NCBI GenBank assembly: GCA_027730505.1
Contig: JAQCGT010000013.1
Location: 1-41,010 of the forward strand
Source: Actinomycetota bacterium
GTDB lineage: Bacteria > Actinomycetota > Acidimicrobiia > Acidimicrobiales > Ilumatobacteraceae
Length of the DNA stretch: 41,010 bases
Reading direction: 5' to 3'
The translations under genes were made by a program, and so were the position numbers. This document shows, in pieces, positions 8,219 to 16,804 of the stretch (position 1 is the stretch's first letter; each line of letters begins with the position of its first letter). The notes beneath the pieces are model-generated. The model was given only the letters and a program-made list of their open reading frames with translations, was not told the DNA's origin and ran no database searches.

Positions 8219-8250
8219 GCGACCACTCTAACCCTTGATGGCCAGACTGC

Positions 8251-8517
8251 TCACGCGCCCGTCACACCTCGCACAGCCTGAGCGCGCTGGCGACGAATCC
8301 GCCGACGTTCGCGCTCGGAGAGACCTCCCCAGATGCCGAATTTCTCGCCGTTGCGGAGGGCGAACTCGAGGCAGTCCTCGCGAACGACGCATCCCCGGCA
8401 GACCTCCTTGGCCTCACGGGTCGACGCGCCGCGCTCGGGAAAGAAGAGATCGGGGTCGACGCCCAGACAGTTGGCGTTGTCCTGCCAGGCCTCGGCTGAC
8501 CCGTCATTCTCGTACAT
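8251..8517 (-). CDS. WhiB-family iron-sulfur transcription factor
   Basis: 88 residues from the ATG at 8517, which has GGACGGAG five bases upstream; a GTG at 8538 in the same frame is the alternative. The four cluster cysteines are C17, C40, C43 and C49 (NANCLGVDPDLFFPERG, EVCRGCVVREDC). The canonical FGIWGGLSERERRRIRR motif follows. It resembles the WhiB1/WhiB2/WblE type more closely than the neighbouring WhiB, with DPDLFFPERG and RNGEKFGIWGG intact. A 19-base palindrome sits just upstream. The two whiB genes face each other tail to tail with tatA between them. Confidence 0.95.
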   Translation of the reverse strand: MYENDGSAEAWQDNANCLGVDPDLFFPERGASTREAKEVCRGCVVREDCLEFALRNGEKFGIWGGLSERERRRIRRQRAQAVRGVTGA

Positions 8518-8530
8518 GTGTGCTCCGTCC

Positions 8531-8566
8531 TGATTCACCCGAAGGTGCAGGGGTGATTCACCCCTG
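8531..8566 (-). promoter_or_regulatory. Palindromic operator candidate upstream of whiB (8517 gene)
   Basis: A perfect inverted repeat CAGGGGTGA-T-TCACCCCTG occupies 8548-8566. Its right half-site core TGATTCACCC is repeated in direct orientation at 8531-8540, 23 bases away, giving three half-sites. A TGTAAT -10-like hexamer lies immediately upstream of the palindrome on the transcribed strand, so the palindrome would cover the transcription start. This is the layout of a repressor site; the regulator is unknown. Confidence 0.5.
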
Positions 8567-8656
8567 TAATTACACTGATGTCATTGTCTCATAGCACACC
8601 ACTACAACGCAAGTGGGTATTGCGTAGGCCGCTGAACAGGGATGACGCGCGGATTC

Positions 8657-10663
8657 TCAGCCAGCGCGGCGGCGGGTGAGACGACGCCGACGCTCGACGA
8701 AGTCGACGAGCACATATCCCCCGAGCTCATCGTTCGTCGTGTGGAAGGCTCTCCCCCCGTTGAGGTTCGTCATCCGTTCGACGAAGGCATCGAGCGAGGC
8801 CGTGGCGTCGAGAACGAAGGTGTTGATCCTGATTCCCTCCCGGGTACATCGAACCACTTCACGAAGCGTCGCCTCAAGGGTTTCTGGTGCCGGCGGGTAA
8901 TCGAAGAACACGCCGCCGTTCGAGGTGATGTGAGCAGTCGGCTCGCCGTCGGTGATCATGATGATCTGCTTCGTCCCCTGCTGGCGCGAGAGCATCCGGC
9001 GAGCGAGGGTGAATCCATGGTGCATGTTGGTGCCATACACGTAATCCCAGGAGACCTCCGGCAATTGCGCCGCCGTGATTTCGCGAGCCGTCTCGGAGAA
9101 CCCCACCAAGCCGATGAAGTCGTGCGGGAACTGTGACGTGATCAACGAGTGCAGCGCAATCGCCACCTTCTTCGCCGGCAAGAAGTTGCCCCGCATCGGC
9201 ATCGACATCGACAGATCAACCATCAACACCGTGGCCGCCCTCGTGAGATGTTCGGTGCGCTCGACCTCGAAGTCGTCGGGCTCGAGTTCGACCGGGGTAC
9301 CACCGCCACGCCGAGCGATCGCATTGCGGATCGTACGGTGCAGATCCAGTCTGAACGGGTCGCCGAACTCATAGGGCTTGGTGTCGTGGGCCGATTCGTG
9401 CCCCTGCCCGATTGTCGGCAGTGGGTGCTGGCCGAGTTGGTCACGGCGGAGGCTGCCGAACAGGTCTCGCAGCGCATTCGAGCCGATCGCTCGGAGCCCG
9501 CGCGGTGTCAGTTCAAGCCGACCCTCGACACGGTCGACGAGGCCGGCCCTGATCAATTCCTCGGTGAGCTTGGCGAGCTGATCAAGCGCAGCGGCGGCAT
9601 CGTCGCCGATGAGGTCACGCACTCTCTCAGGATCGATCTCAGCAAGGTCAGCCGGCGACGTGGCGGCATCCAGAAGCCCTTCCAGCTCGTCCAGCCTTCC
9701 CATCTCGGCCATCGCATCAATTCCCTCGCCAAGACTGAGCGAGCCGTCGCCCTCCATTTCGTACGAGGCATCCCAGTTCATCGAGCCGAATTCGCCACGC
9801 AGCGTCGACGACAAACGGTCGAGTTGCCACTGCAGGTCCATGTCGTTCATGAACTGCTCCGACAGACGGCGCAACTGATCGCGCTGTTCGGGGCTCATCG
9901 AGTTCATGAGCGCCTGCGCAGCTGCCATGCGACGGGCAATCGACTCGAGAAGTTCATCGAGCGACTGTGGATCGTCTGGGAACATGTCGCCGAAACGATC
10001 CATGAACTCCTCGAACTGCGGATCCTCTCCCGCATCACGCCGGTCGACCATCTCGTTGAGCGCCGCGAGCATGTCCTTGACCCTGCTCATGTCCTCAGGC
10101 GTGGCCGACGACATATCCTCGGTGACCCGGTCGACCACCTGCTGAAGCATCTCGGATCGAAGACGATCTGCGAGTTCATCGAATCGCCGTTGAGCCTCCG
10201 CCGATTCGAAGGAATATGAGGAGAGCTCGGCCATACGGCCGGCAAGGTCGTCGGGCAGGAGATCCAGACGAGCCGAACGTTCAGCCGCTGCCGCCCTTGC
10301 TGTCGACTCGCGCCGCTCGTCGCCGCTGCGCTCGGCGTCAGACAGCGCCCGGTCGACCGCGTGACGCTCCTCGTCAAGTATGTCCGCCAACTCTCGGGCG
10401 GCGTCTGCGAGCGGACCGTCGAGATCACCGGACTCGCTGATCTCCTCACGCCGACGGCGGAGTCGCTCGCGCATCTCAGCAAGGCCAGGCATTGATCGCC
10501 CGTCCGGAGTTCGCATCCCCTGCTCCATCAGTCGCCGCAGCGCTGCGCTGACGTCGCCGTGGTGGATGATCTCGTCGGTGACTTGCTCAAGCAGGACATC
10601 ACCATCGAGATCGAACCCGCGTTGGGTGCCGTCCCAGCGTGAGTAGGTGAATCGGCGAGCCAT
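8657..10663 (-). CDS. VWA-domain protein, partner of the MoxR-type ATPase
   Basis: 668 residues. The first 470 or so are mostly charged helices rich in Asp, Glu, Arg and Met. The C-terminal part is a von Willebrand A domain with the metal-ion site DLSMS at 483-487 and later GTNMHH and MITDGEP. It resembles M. tuberculosis Rv0959, which is paired with ATPase Rv0958. MoxR/VWA pairs are thought to work as chaperones that insert metals or remodel protein complexes. I choose the ATG at 10663 because a TACGGT hexamer ends six bases before it; an open frame to 11092 runs through the opposite-strand cyclase and is not believable. The ATPase gene lies upstream, separated by that cyclase. Confidence 0.88.
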   Translation of the reverse strand: MARRFTYSRWDGTQRGFDLDGDVLLEQVTDEIIHHGDVSAALRRLMEQGMRTPDGRSMPGLAEMRERLRRRREEISESGDLDGPLADAARELADILDEERHAVDRALSDAERSGDERRESTARAAAAERSARLDLLPDDLAGRMAELSSYSFESAEAQRRFDELADRLRSEMLQQVVDRVTEDMSSATPEDMSRVKDMLAALNEMVDRRDAGEDPQFEEFMDRFGDMFPDDPQSLDELLESIARRMAAAQALMNSMSPEQRDQLRRLSEQFMNDMDLQWQLDRLSSTLRGEFGSMNWDASYEMEGDGSLSLGEGIDAMAEMGRLDELEGLLDAATSPADLAEIDPERVRDLIGDDAAAALDQLAKLTEELIRAGLVDRVEGRLELTPRGLRAIGSNALRDLFGSLRRDQLGQHPLPTIGQGHESAHDTKPYEFGDPFRLDLHRTIRNAIARRGGGTPVELEPDDFEVERTEHLTRAATVLMVDLSMSMPMRGNFLPAKKVAIALHSLITSQFPHDFIGLVGFSETAREITAAQLPEVSWDYVYGTNMHHGFTLARRMLSRQQGTKQIIMITDGEPTAHITSNGGVFFDYPPAPETLEATLREVVRCTREGIRINTFVLDATASLDAFVERMTNLNGGRAFHTTNDELGGYVLVDFVERRRRLTRRRAG

Positions 10664-10669
10664 CCCCGA

Positions 10670-10731
10670 ACCGTAGCGGCGCTGAAGGGGCTCGACCCGA
10701 TCGTGGACGAACCGTGACAGTCCAATAGATT
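10670..10731. promoter_or_regulatory. Divergent leaderless promoters for the VWA gene and the cyclase
   Basis: Minus strand: TACGGT (10670-10675) ends six bases before the VWA ATG. Plus strand: TAGATT (10726-10731) ends seven bases before the cyclase ATG, with TGGACG 16 bases upstream (10704-10709) as a possible -35. Both transcripts would begin at or next to their start codons. I see no clear inverted repeat between the two. Confidence 0.6.
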
Positions 10732-10738
10732 CGAAGCG

Positions 10739-11287
10739 ATGCGCGTACCCCGCACCTTCGTCTTCCTCGATCTCTCGGGGTTCACGAACTACACCGCCGC
10801 GTACGGTGACGACGCTGCCGGCAAGGTGCTCTCCACCTTCCGCACCGTGGTTCGCGAGGTTGCATCCGAGCGCGGTGTGCGTATCGCCAAGTGGCTCGGT
10901 GACGGGTGCATGATCGTGGCCGTCGATCAGTTCGGCGCGATCGAATTCGTCATGGATCTCGAACGCCGAGCCGCACGTGTGTGCGCTCCGTTGACGCTCC
11001 GGGCTGGCATCGCCACCGGCCATGCGCTCTTGTTCGAAGGCGACGACTACATCGGATCGGCAGTCAACATGGCGTCTCGTCTGTGCGACCATGCCACCGG
11101 CTACGACGTCTTGATTCCCGCATCACACGTCGAGCGTCTCCCCGAAGGCATCTCGACCGAACCGTTCGGCGATGTTCATCTACCGGGATTCCCCGGCGCC
11201 ATCGATGTGGTCCGGCTCACGGGAACGCCGGTTCGTGCCGACCGCAACGACACCGGCGAACTCTGGACGAGAACGCCCTTCGGCTGA
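10739..11287 (+). CDS. Class III nucleotidyl cyclase catalytic-domain protein
   Basis: 182 residues, a stand-alone catalytic domain with no membrane or sensor domain. The metal-binding aspartates are D11 (FLDLSGFT) and D55 (KWLGDG). K51 and D103 (DDYIGSAVN) occupy the two positions that select adenine, and N110 and R114 (NMASR) match the transition-state residues. All key residues are therefore present, which argues for an active adenylate cyclase making cAMP as a homodimer. It is wedged on the opposite strand between the MoxR-type and VWA genes. Its stop TGA abuts the opposing ATPase stop exactly. Confidence 0.9.
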   Translation: MRVPRTFVFLDLSGFTNYTAAYGDDAAGKVLSTFRTVVREVASERGVRIAKWLGDGCMIVAVDQFGAIEFVMDLERRAARVCAPLTLRAGIATGHALLFEGDDYIGSAVNMASRLCDHATGYDVLIPASHVERLPEGISTEPFGDVHLPGFPGAIDVVRLTGTPVRADRNDTGELWTRTPFG

Positions 11288-12718
11288 TCAGCCGCGGCCG
11301 CGGTACGTGGCCGACGACCCCGAGTCATCCTTGTTCAGACGTCTCGACAGGTGCAGACCCTCAAGCACGAACTCCACGGCAGCAGCAACGAGTCCGGGAT
11401 CGGTCGAACCGTCGGTGAACCGCTCCACCGCTGGCACCAGCGCCGGCACCTCATCGATGAGCGCAGCGAGTTCCGCACTCGAACGATCGGCACCCGTGTG
11501 CGCGACCAGACCCGCTTCGAAGGCCTCGACGATCGCAGCGGTCAACGAACCGTCGTGTCGAGAGGTGAACACCTGATGGATGGCACCACGGATGAGATTG
11601 TCGAAGATGACACCCTCTCGGCCGTCGTCCATCGACTCGATCTCGATCTTGCCGATGGACGACGCCGCCAGGGCATCGAGATCGTCCACCCGGGCAACGA
11701 CCGGATTCTCTCCGGCACGCAGGCCACGACGCAGGGCATTGGCCGCCAGCGCCTCGTAATTGGCCACGCTGAGACGAACGCTCACACCACTGCGCTGGTT
11801 CACATGGCTCGACGACCGCGCCATGTGGCTGAACTCGGCGACGGCAAGACCGAGATACTCGGGGACCACGACCTCCACGCCAGCCACTGATGCCGGCCGT
11901 GCCTCCTGCACCATGATCCGGTACTCGAGTTCCACCTCAAGGGGATAGTGCGTACGGATCTGACTTCCGAAGCGGTCCTTCAGCGGAGTGATGATCCGAC
12001 CACGATTGGTGTAGTCGTCGGGGTTCGCCGAAGCGACCAACATCAGGTCGAGCGGCAACCGGATTCGATGGCCCCGGATCTGCACGTCACGCTCTTCGAG
12101 CACGTTCAACATTCCGACCTGGATTCGCTCGGCGAGATCGGGAAGCTCGTTGATGGCGAAGATCCCGCGATTGGTTCTTGGTACCAGTCCGTAGTGAAGG
12201 GTCAACTCATCGGACAGATACCGACCCTCAGCCACCTTGATCGGATCCACCTCGCCGATCAGGTCGGCGATCGATGTGTCCGGGGTTGCCAGCTTCTCGC
12301 CGTAGCGGTCATCGCGATGCACCCACTCGATCGGGGTGTCGTCGCCGAGCTCAGCGACCAAATCACGGGCGTGACGTGAGACCGGCGCATACGGGTCATC
12401 GTTGATCTCGCTACCCGCCACCACCGGCATCCACTCGTCGAGCAGATTCGTCAGCGACCGGATCATGCGGGTCTTGGCCTGACCGCGCTCACCAAGGAAG
12501 ATCACGTCATGGCCCGCCAACAACGCGTTCTCAAGTTGCGGCATCACCGTGTCCTCGTAGCCGAGCACGCCCTCAAAAAGCGGCTCACCGGCGGCGATAC
12601 GGGCCACCGCATTGGAACGAATCTCATCTTTGACCGCACGAGACACCCACCCTGACGACTTGAGGGCCCCGAGGGTCCTCGGGAGTTCGGCCGGCACCTC
12701 GACGTCGGAACGGGTCAT
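11288..12718 (-). CDS. MoxR/magnesium-chelatase-like AAA+ ATPase
   Basis: 476 residues. Walker A is GERGQAKT (76-83), the Walker B-like stretch is GIFAINE (185-191, Asn replacing the usual Asp before Glu), and sensor 1 is ASANP (229-233) followed by DDYTNRGRIITPLKDRF. The C-terminal third is helical. It resembles M. tuberculosis Rv0958, annotated there as a magnesium-chelatase-like protein, and should work with the VWA protein encoded downstream. No chlorophyll or cobalamin chelatase genes are nearby, so a chaperone role is more likely than a biosynthetic one. A TAGGTT hexamer (12725-12730) six bases before the ATG and CGGACA 17 bases further up form a leaderless promoter candidate. Confidence 0.88.
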   Translation of the reverse strand: MTRSDVEVPAELPRTLGALKSSGWVSRAVKDEIRSNAVARIAAGEPLFEGVLGYEDTVMPQLENALLAGHDVIFLGERGQAKTRMIRSLTNLLDEWMPVVAGSEINDDPYAPVSRHARDLVAELGDDTPIEWVHRDDRYGEKLATPDTSIADLIGEVDPIKVAEGRYLSDELTLHYGLVPRTNRGIFAINELPDLAERIQVGMLNVLEERDVQIRGHRIRLPLDLMLVASANPDDYTNRGRIITPLKDRFGSQIRTHYPLEVELEYRIMVQEARPASVAGVEVVVPEYLGLAVAEFSHMARSSSHVNQRSGVSVRLSVANYEALAANALRRGLRAGENPVVARVDDLDALAASSIGKIEIESMDDGREGVIFDNLIRGAIHQVFTSRHDGSLTAAIVEAFEAGLVAHTGADRSSAELAALIDEVPALVPAVERFTDGSTDPGLVAAAVEFVLEGLHLSRRLNKDDSGSSATYRGRG

Positions 12719-12740
12719 GGGACGAACCTAGTGCTCACCT

Positions 12741-12762
12741 GCGCCGGTGTCCGATCCGGCGC
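12741..12762 (-). terminator. Hairpin after azlD
   Basis: A 7-bp GC stem (12741-12747 with 12756-12762) around an 8-base loop starts four bases after the azlD stop. No T-run follows. It overlaps the proposed -35 of the MoxR-type gene, so it may be a weak terminator, or simply a coincidence of GC-rich DNA. Confidence 0.35.
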
Positions 12763-12765
12763 CGA

Positions 12766-13089
12766 TCATCCGAGCACCGCCATGGCGATCCAGAAGGCGC
12801 TGAGGCCGGCGCCGAGCGACCACAGCACATTGCGACGCCACCATGCCACCGCCGCCGCCGCCGTGAGCGCAACAGCCTCCGGAACATCGATCGCCGGCGA
12901 TAAGCCCCCATCGCCTGCGGCGATGTTCGCAACCAGGGCAGCCAGCACCGCCGGCCCGACATGGCGTAACGCCCGCTCGATCACCAACGGCACCCGTCGC
13001 TCGGCGAGCACGAAGATCCCAACCGCCCTGGTCGCGTAGGTCACCAGCGCCGCAGCCACCACGATCAACCATGCCTCGAGGCTGCTCAC
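12766..13089 (-). CDS. azlD: Branched-chain amino acid exporter subunit AzlD
   Basis: 107 residues with three to four membrane segments. The typical AzlD start is AWLIVVAAALVTYATRAVG, followed by LRHVGPAVLAALVAN. AzlD is the small partner of AzlC; together they export branched-chain amino acids or analogues (LIV-E family). The GTG at 13089 is chosen because it overlaps the azlC stop (GTGA) and has GGGAGGAGGAGG just upstream; a further upstream ATG (13110) lies inside azlC. Confidence 0.88.
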   Translation of the reverse strand: MSSLEAWLIVVAAALVTYATRAVGIFVLAERRVPLVIERALRHVGPAVLAALVANIAAGDGGLSPAIDVPEAVALTAAAAVAWWRRNVLWSLGAGLSAFWIAMAVLG

Positions 13090-13793
13090 GGCGCCTCCTC
13101 CTCCCGGCATGCCTCGACGATGGTTCCCACCGACACCCCAACGATCGCTCCCAGCAGGATCCCGGCACGATCACGCAGGCCGACACCGGCCGCGCTCACC
13201 AGCGCCCCTGCCAACGCCGCCGAGGCGGCCGCCCAGGGCACCGCCGATCCCCGAACCGAGAGCACCACGAGACCCGTGAACATCACCGCCGGCGCGAAGC
13301 CGAGCCGAAGTCCCGACGGGATGGCCGGTCCGACCACGATGCCGAGCGCCGTCGTCAGCTGCCAGACCGCCCAGAAGCCGAGTCCCGCCGTCAGGTAGTA
13401 GCGCCGGATCGCTCGTGGATCATCCTCGCGGTACAACACCATCAAAGCGAACTGCTGATCGACGAGAACCATTGGGGCGATGAGCCGCACCCACAGCGGC
13501 TGTCCAACGAACATCGGTGAAAGCGCTGCCGAGTACATGACATGACGAGCATTGATGATCGCGACGGCAACCACCACCGCCCACCACGAGGCAACGCCGG
13601 CGAGCGTCACCGTCGCCAACTGTGCGGCTCCCGCGAAGACAACCGTCGACAGTGACTGGCCAGCAGCCACTGGCATCGCCGACTCACTGATCGCGATGCC
13701 GACCACCAATCCGAATGGGATTGCAGGAATACACAGCGGAATCATGTCCCGGACCGCCGCCGAGTCGATCACACCGGAGGAGCGCAAGGACAC
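13086..13793 (-). CDS. azlC: Branched-chain amino acid exporter subunit AzlC
   Basis: 235 residues from GTG 13793; the frame remains open to 13871 but that part overlaps the divergent glycosidase gene. The start is supported by TACCGT (13800-13805) six bases upstream. Membrane segments begin with IPLCIPAIPFGLVVGIAI and include QLATVTLAGVASWWAVVVAV and INARHVMYSAALSP, a conserved AzlC stretch. It forms the transport channel with AzlD, which is encoded next and translationally coupled. The substrate is not determined by sequence. Confidence 0.88.
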   Translation of the reverse strand: MSLRSSGVIDSAAVRDMIPLCIPAIPFGLVVGIAISESAMPVAAGQSLSTVVFAGAAQLATVTLAGVASWWAVVVAVAIINARHVMYSAALSPMFVGQPLWVRLIAPMVLVDQQFALMVLYREDDPRAIRRYYLTAGLGFWAVWQLTTALGIVVGPAIPSGLRLGFAPAVMFTGLVVLSVRGSAVPWAAASAALAGALVSAAGVGLRDRAGILLGAIVGVSVGTIVEACREEEAP

Positions 13794-13799
13794 GGCCGC

Positions 13800-13849
13800 A
13801 CGGTACCTGGCGGCCCGCCGACCATCGGAGTCGACTCCATCGGTACGAT
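13800..13849. promoter_or_regulatory. Divergent promoters azlC / GH2 with palindrome
   Basis: Minus-strand -10 TACCGT (13800-13805) precedes azlC by six bases; plus-strand -10 TACGAT (13844-13849) precedes the glycosidase GTG by six bases. Between them lies the perfect 12-bp palindrome GGAGTCGACTCC (13827-13838), inside the spacer of the plus-strand promoter, a possible operator shared by both genes. Confidence 0.5.
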
Positions 13850-13855
13850 CAGCCT

Positions 13856-16027
13856 GTGCTCGAGTACTCACTCGACGGACTCTGGAAAGCGGCGCCCGTC
13901 AGCGACGGTGATCGCGGTCAGATGATCGGTCTCGAAGCCGACGATGGCGACTGGCCCACAATCGAGGTGCCCGGACACTGGGCCGCTCAAGATGCCGCTG
14001 TGTCGACAACTGACAGTGGCCCGTTGCTGCACCGCCGATCATTCTCCCTTGACGCGCCGGAACCCGGCAATCGACGTTGGGTCGAGTTCGATGGCATCTA
14101 CTACCAGGCGGATGTCTGGCTCGACGGGGCATACCTCGGTGACCCGGAGGGGTACTTCGTTCCACATGCCTTCGACGTGACGGCGCTCAGCCGACTCTCC
14201 GATGACCACGTGCTGGCCGTCGAGGTCACGTCGCCGGTCAATGGTGACGGTCCACGGCGCATCATCGACGGACTGTACGGGGACACCACCGGACCGGTCA
14301 CCGCCCACCCGGGAGGGATCTGGCGCCCAGTGAGAATTGTCGACACCGGCTCGGTTCGGGTCGACGCCCTGCGGGTGCTGTGCCGAGATGCTGATGCCGA
14401 ACGAGCGCACCTCGTCATCCACGCTCGACTCGACAGCGATGCCGGGCGTGTCGCCATCACCCGAACGACGGTGGATGGCGAACTCGTCGCCGAACATCCG
14501 ATCGCACTGGCGAGTGGCGCAAACGAGGCCTCATGGACAGTCGATATCGCACACCCCCGACTGTGGTGGCCACGCGACCTCGGATCGGCTGATCTCGTCG
14601 ACGTCGAGGTGACTGTCGAGGTCGACGGGATCGAGAGCCACCGGTCGACGCGTCGGACCGGACTGCGTCAAGTGCGATGGGACGACTGGGTGTGTTCGAT
14701 CAACGGTGAACGGATGTTCTTGAAGGGAGCGAACCTGCTTCCCGTGTCCGAACTGCCCGGGGACGCCACCGAGCACCAGATCGACGATCTCGTGTCAGAC
14801 GCCGTCGAATGCGGCCTCGATGTGCTCCGGGTCCACGGTCACATTGCCGATGAGCGCCTGTACTCGGCTGCCGACGAGTCAGGCCTGCTCATCATGCAGG
14901 ACTTCCCACTTCGGGGTGTGCACGCTCGCGGTGTTCGACGCAGTGCGCACAGACAGGCCCGCTCCATGGTCGATCTACTCGGCCATCACCCGAGCATCGT
15001 GTCGTGGTGGGCCCACGACGAGCCGAGCAATCGCTCTACCGACGGTTCCGACGACGGAGCGGAAGTCGATCTGCCCAGGCGACTGCGCTCGATCGTGACT
15101 CGGGCCGGGCGATTCGCACGCCAGCAAGCACCCACCTGGAACCGATCGGTACTCGATCCCGGAGTGCGACGAGTGATCGAACAAGCCGATCCGACCCGAC
15201 GATGTGTTGCTCACTCGGGCGTGCTCCCACACTTTCCCCTCCTCGACGGGACCGACTCGCACGTGTACCTCGGCTGGGCCGACGGACCGATTGACGATCT
15301 CGCTCGCGAGTCGGCACGCTTCCCGCGCCTGTTCCGATTCGTATCCGAGTTCGGGGCTCCGTCGGCACCACGGTCGGGCGCCGCTGCTGATGTGCTTGCC
15401 TCCGGATCGTGGCCTGAAACCGATTGGGAACGATTTACCGAGTTGACGGGAATCGATCGCCGTCACCTTGACGACCAGGTACCCCCCGCACAGTTCACGA
15501 CCCTCGATGAATGGCGACGGGCGACCGAACTCCATCAGGCCGAGGTGGCGAGGCGGTGGATCGAGCACCTGCGTCGAATCGCGTATCAGCCGACGGGCGG
15601 CTTCTGCATCCGCGCCTTGAACGATTCGAACGCTCTGAGCACCTGGGGGGCATTCGACCACACGGGCCAACCGCGGCCGATGGCCACGTCACTGCGCGAG
15701 ATCTGTTCTCCGGTCATCGTGGTCATCGACCGGATGCCCGCCGCCATTGCGCCCGGTACCCGACTCAGCCTGGCGGTGCACGTCGTGAGCGACTTGCGCG
15801 AATCGCTTCCAGCCGCCGAAGTCGAGGTCCGAGTGAGCGGACCCGACCTCGATCAAGTCCAGCGCTTCGCAGGCGAGATTCCGGCTGACTCGTGCACCCG
15901 AGTCGGGCAGGTCGTTTTTGCGGTCCCCGAGCGGTGGGGCGATGTCATCGTCACCGCCGACGTGCGAAGCGGAGACCACCAAGCGACGTACAGCGATCGC
16001 GCTGCTATCGACGTGCCGCTGAATTGA
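13856..16027 (+). CDS. Glycoside hydrolase family 2 protein, beta-mannosidase-like
   Basis: 723 residues, cytoplasmic (no signal). Order: jelly-roll sugar-binding domain (about 1-175, with WVEFDGIYYQADVWLDG), Ig-like domain (about 175-285), TIM barrel from RMFLKGANLLP, and a C-terminal beta domain. The probable acid/base is E389 (WWAHDEPS) and the nucleophile E498 (FVSEFGAPS), spaced as in GH2. FLKGANLLP and SEFG are closest to beta-mannosidase-type members. The residue before the acid/base Glu is Asp rather than the near-invariant Asn, so specificity may differ. The GTG start is set by the leaderless -10 and by the beginning of similarity. It ends flush against sdhB. Confidence 0.85.
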   Translation: MLEYSLDGLWKAAPVSDGDRGQMIGLEADDGDWPTIEVPGHWAAQDAAVSTTDSGPLLHRRSFSLDAPEPGNRRWVEFDGIYYQADVWLDGAYLGDPEGYFVPHAFDVTALSRLSDDHVLAVEVTSPVNGDGPRRIIDGLYGDTTGPVTAHPGGIWRPVRIVDTGSVRVDALRVLCRDADAERAHLVIHARLDSDAGRVAITRTTVDGELVAEHPIALASGANEASWTVDIAHPRLWWPRDLGSADLVDVEVTVEVDGIESHRSTRRTGLRQVRWDDWVCSINGERMFLKGANLLPVSELPGDATEHQIDDLVSDAVECGLDVLRVHGHIADERLYSAADESGLLIMQDFPLRGVHARGVRRSAHRQARSMVDLLGHHPSIVSWWAHDEPSNRSTDGSDDGAEVDLPRRLRSIVTRAGRFARQQAPTWNRSVLDPGVRRVIEQADPTRRCVAHSGVLPHFPLLDGTDSHVYLGWADGPIDDLARESARFPRLFRFVSEFGAPSAPRSGAAADVLASGSWPETDWERFTELTGIDRRHLDDQVPPAQFTTLDEWRRATELHQAEVARRWIEHLRRIAYQPTGGFCIRALNDSNALSTWGAFDHTGQPRPMATSLREICSPVIVVIDRMPAAIAPGTRLSLAVHVVSDLRESLPAAEVEVRVSGPDLDQVQRFAGEIPADSCTRVGQVVFAVPERWGDVIVTADVRSGDHQATYSDRAAIDVPLN

Positions 16028-16804
16028 TCAGCTGCGGGCGAGCTGCTTGCGGTTCTTGACCTTGGCTTTGCGGTAGTCAGCGTTCATCAAGGCGATCATG
16101 TCGATCGAGATCTCCTTGGGGCACGCCGCTTCGCACTCGCCATGGTTGGTGCACGAGCCGAAGTAGTCATCCATGGTCTCGACCATGTTCTCAACCCGTG
16201 AGAACCGCTCAGCCTGGCCCTGCGGCAACAGATTGAGGTGACTGATCTTCGCTGCCGTGAACAGGTTGGCCGCGCCGTTGGGGCACGCCGCCACACAAGC
16301 ACCGCAGCCGATGCACTGCGCCGCATCCATCGAGGCGTCAGCGACCGGCTTAGGGATTGGAATGAGGTTCGCATCGGGCGCACCGCCGGTGGCAGCTGTG
16401 ATGAATCCGCCTGACTCGACGATTCGGTCGAACGCCGACCGGTCGACCATAAGGTCACGCACGATCGGGAACGCACTGGCGCGCCACGGTTCGATGACGA
16501 TCGTGTCGCCTGATGTGAACTTGCGCATGTGCAGCTGGCACGTCGCTGTTCCACGCTCAGGGCCATGCGCCTGCCCGTTGATCATGAGCGAGCAGGTACC
16601 GCAGATGCCCTCGCGACAGTCGTGATCGAAGACCACGGCCTCCTTGCCTTCCGAGATGAGCCGCTCGTTCAAGATGTCGAGCATCTCGAGGAACGATGCC
16701 TCGTCGGTGATCTCATCGATGGTGTGCGATTCGAAGTGCCCTTTCGAATCGGGTCCGGTCTGGCGCCAGACCTTCAGTGTCAGGTTCTTGAGTGTGGTGC
16801 TCAC
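16028..16804 (-). CDS. sdhB: Succinate dehydrogenase iron-sulfur subunit
   Basis: 258 residues. Cysteines fit all three clusters: C63, C68, C71 and C89 for [2Fe-2S]; C164, C167, C170 and C174 ([11 protein letters not shown]) for [4Fe-4S]; C218, C224 and C228 contribute to [3Fe-4S]. It carries electrons from SdhA to the membrane quinone site. The GTG start overlaps the sdhA stop (GTGA); a longer frame upstream runs inside sdhA. Its stop abuts the opposing GH2 stop to form TGATCA. Confidence 0.95.
   Translation of the reverse strand: MSTTLKNLTLKVWRQTGPDSKGHFESHTIDEITDEASFLEMLDILNERLISEGKEAVVFDHDCREGICGTCSLMINGQAHGPERGTATCQLHMRKFTSGDTIVIEPWRASAFPIVRDLMVDRSAFDRIVESGGFITAATGGAPDANLIPIPKPVADASMDAAQCIGCGACVAACPNGAANLFTAAKISHLNLLPQGQAERFSRVENMVETMDDYFGSCTNHGECEAACPKEISIDMIALMNADYRKAKVKNRKQLARS

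Noticed and set aside
10664-11092. N-terminal extension of the VWA protein by 143 codons
   Set aside because: It runs antisense through the cyclase gene, has no similarity, and the TACGGT-6-ATG start at 10663 is well supported.
11563-11572. GGTGAAC inside the MoxR-type gene as a second PHO box
   Set aside because: A single copy in coding DNA without 11-bp phased partners.
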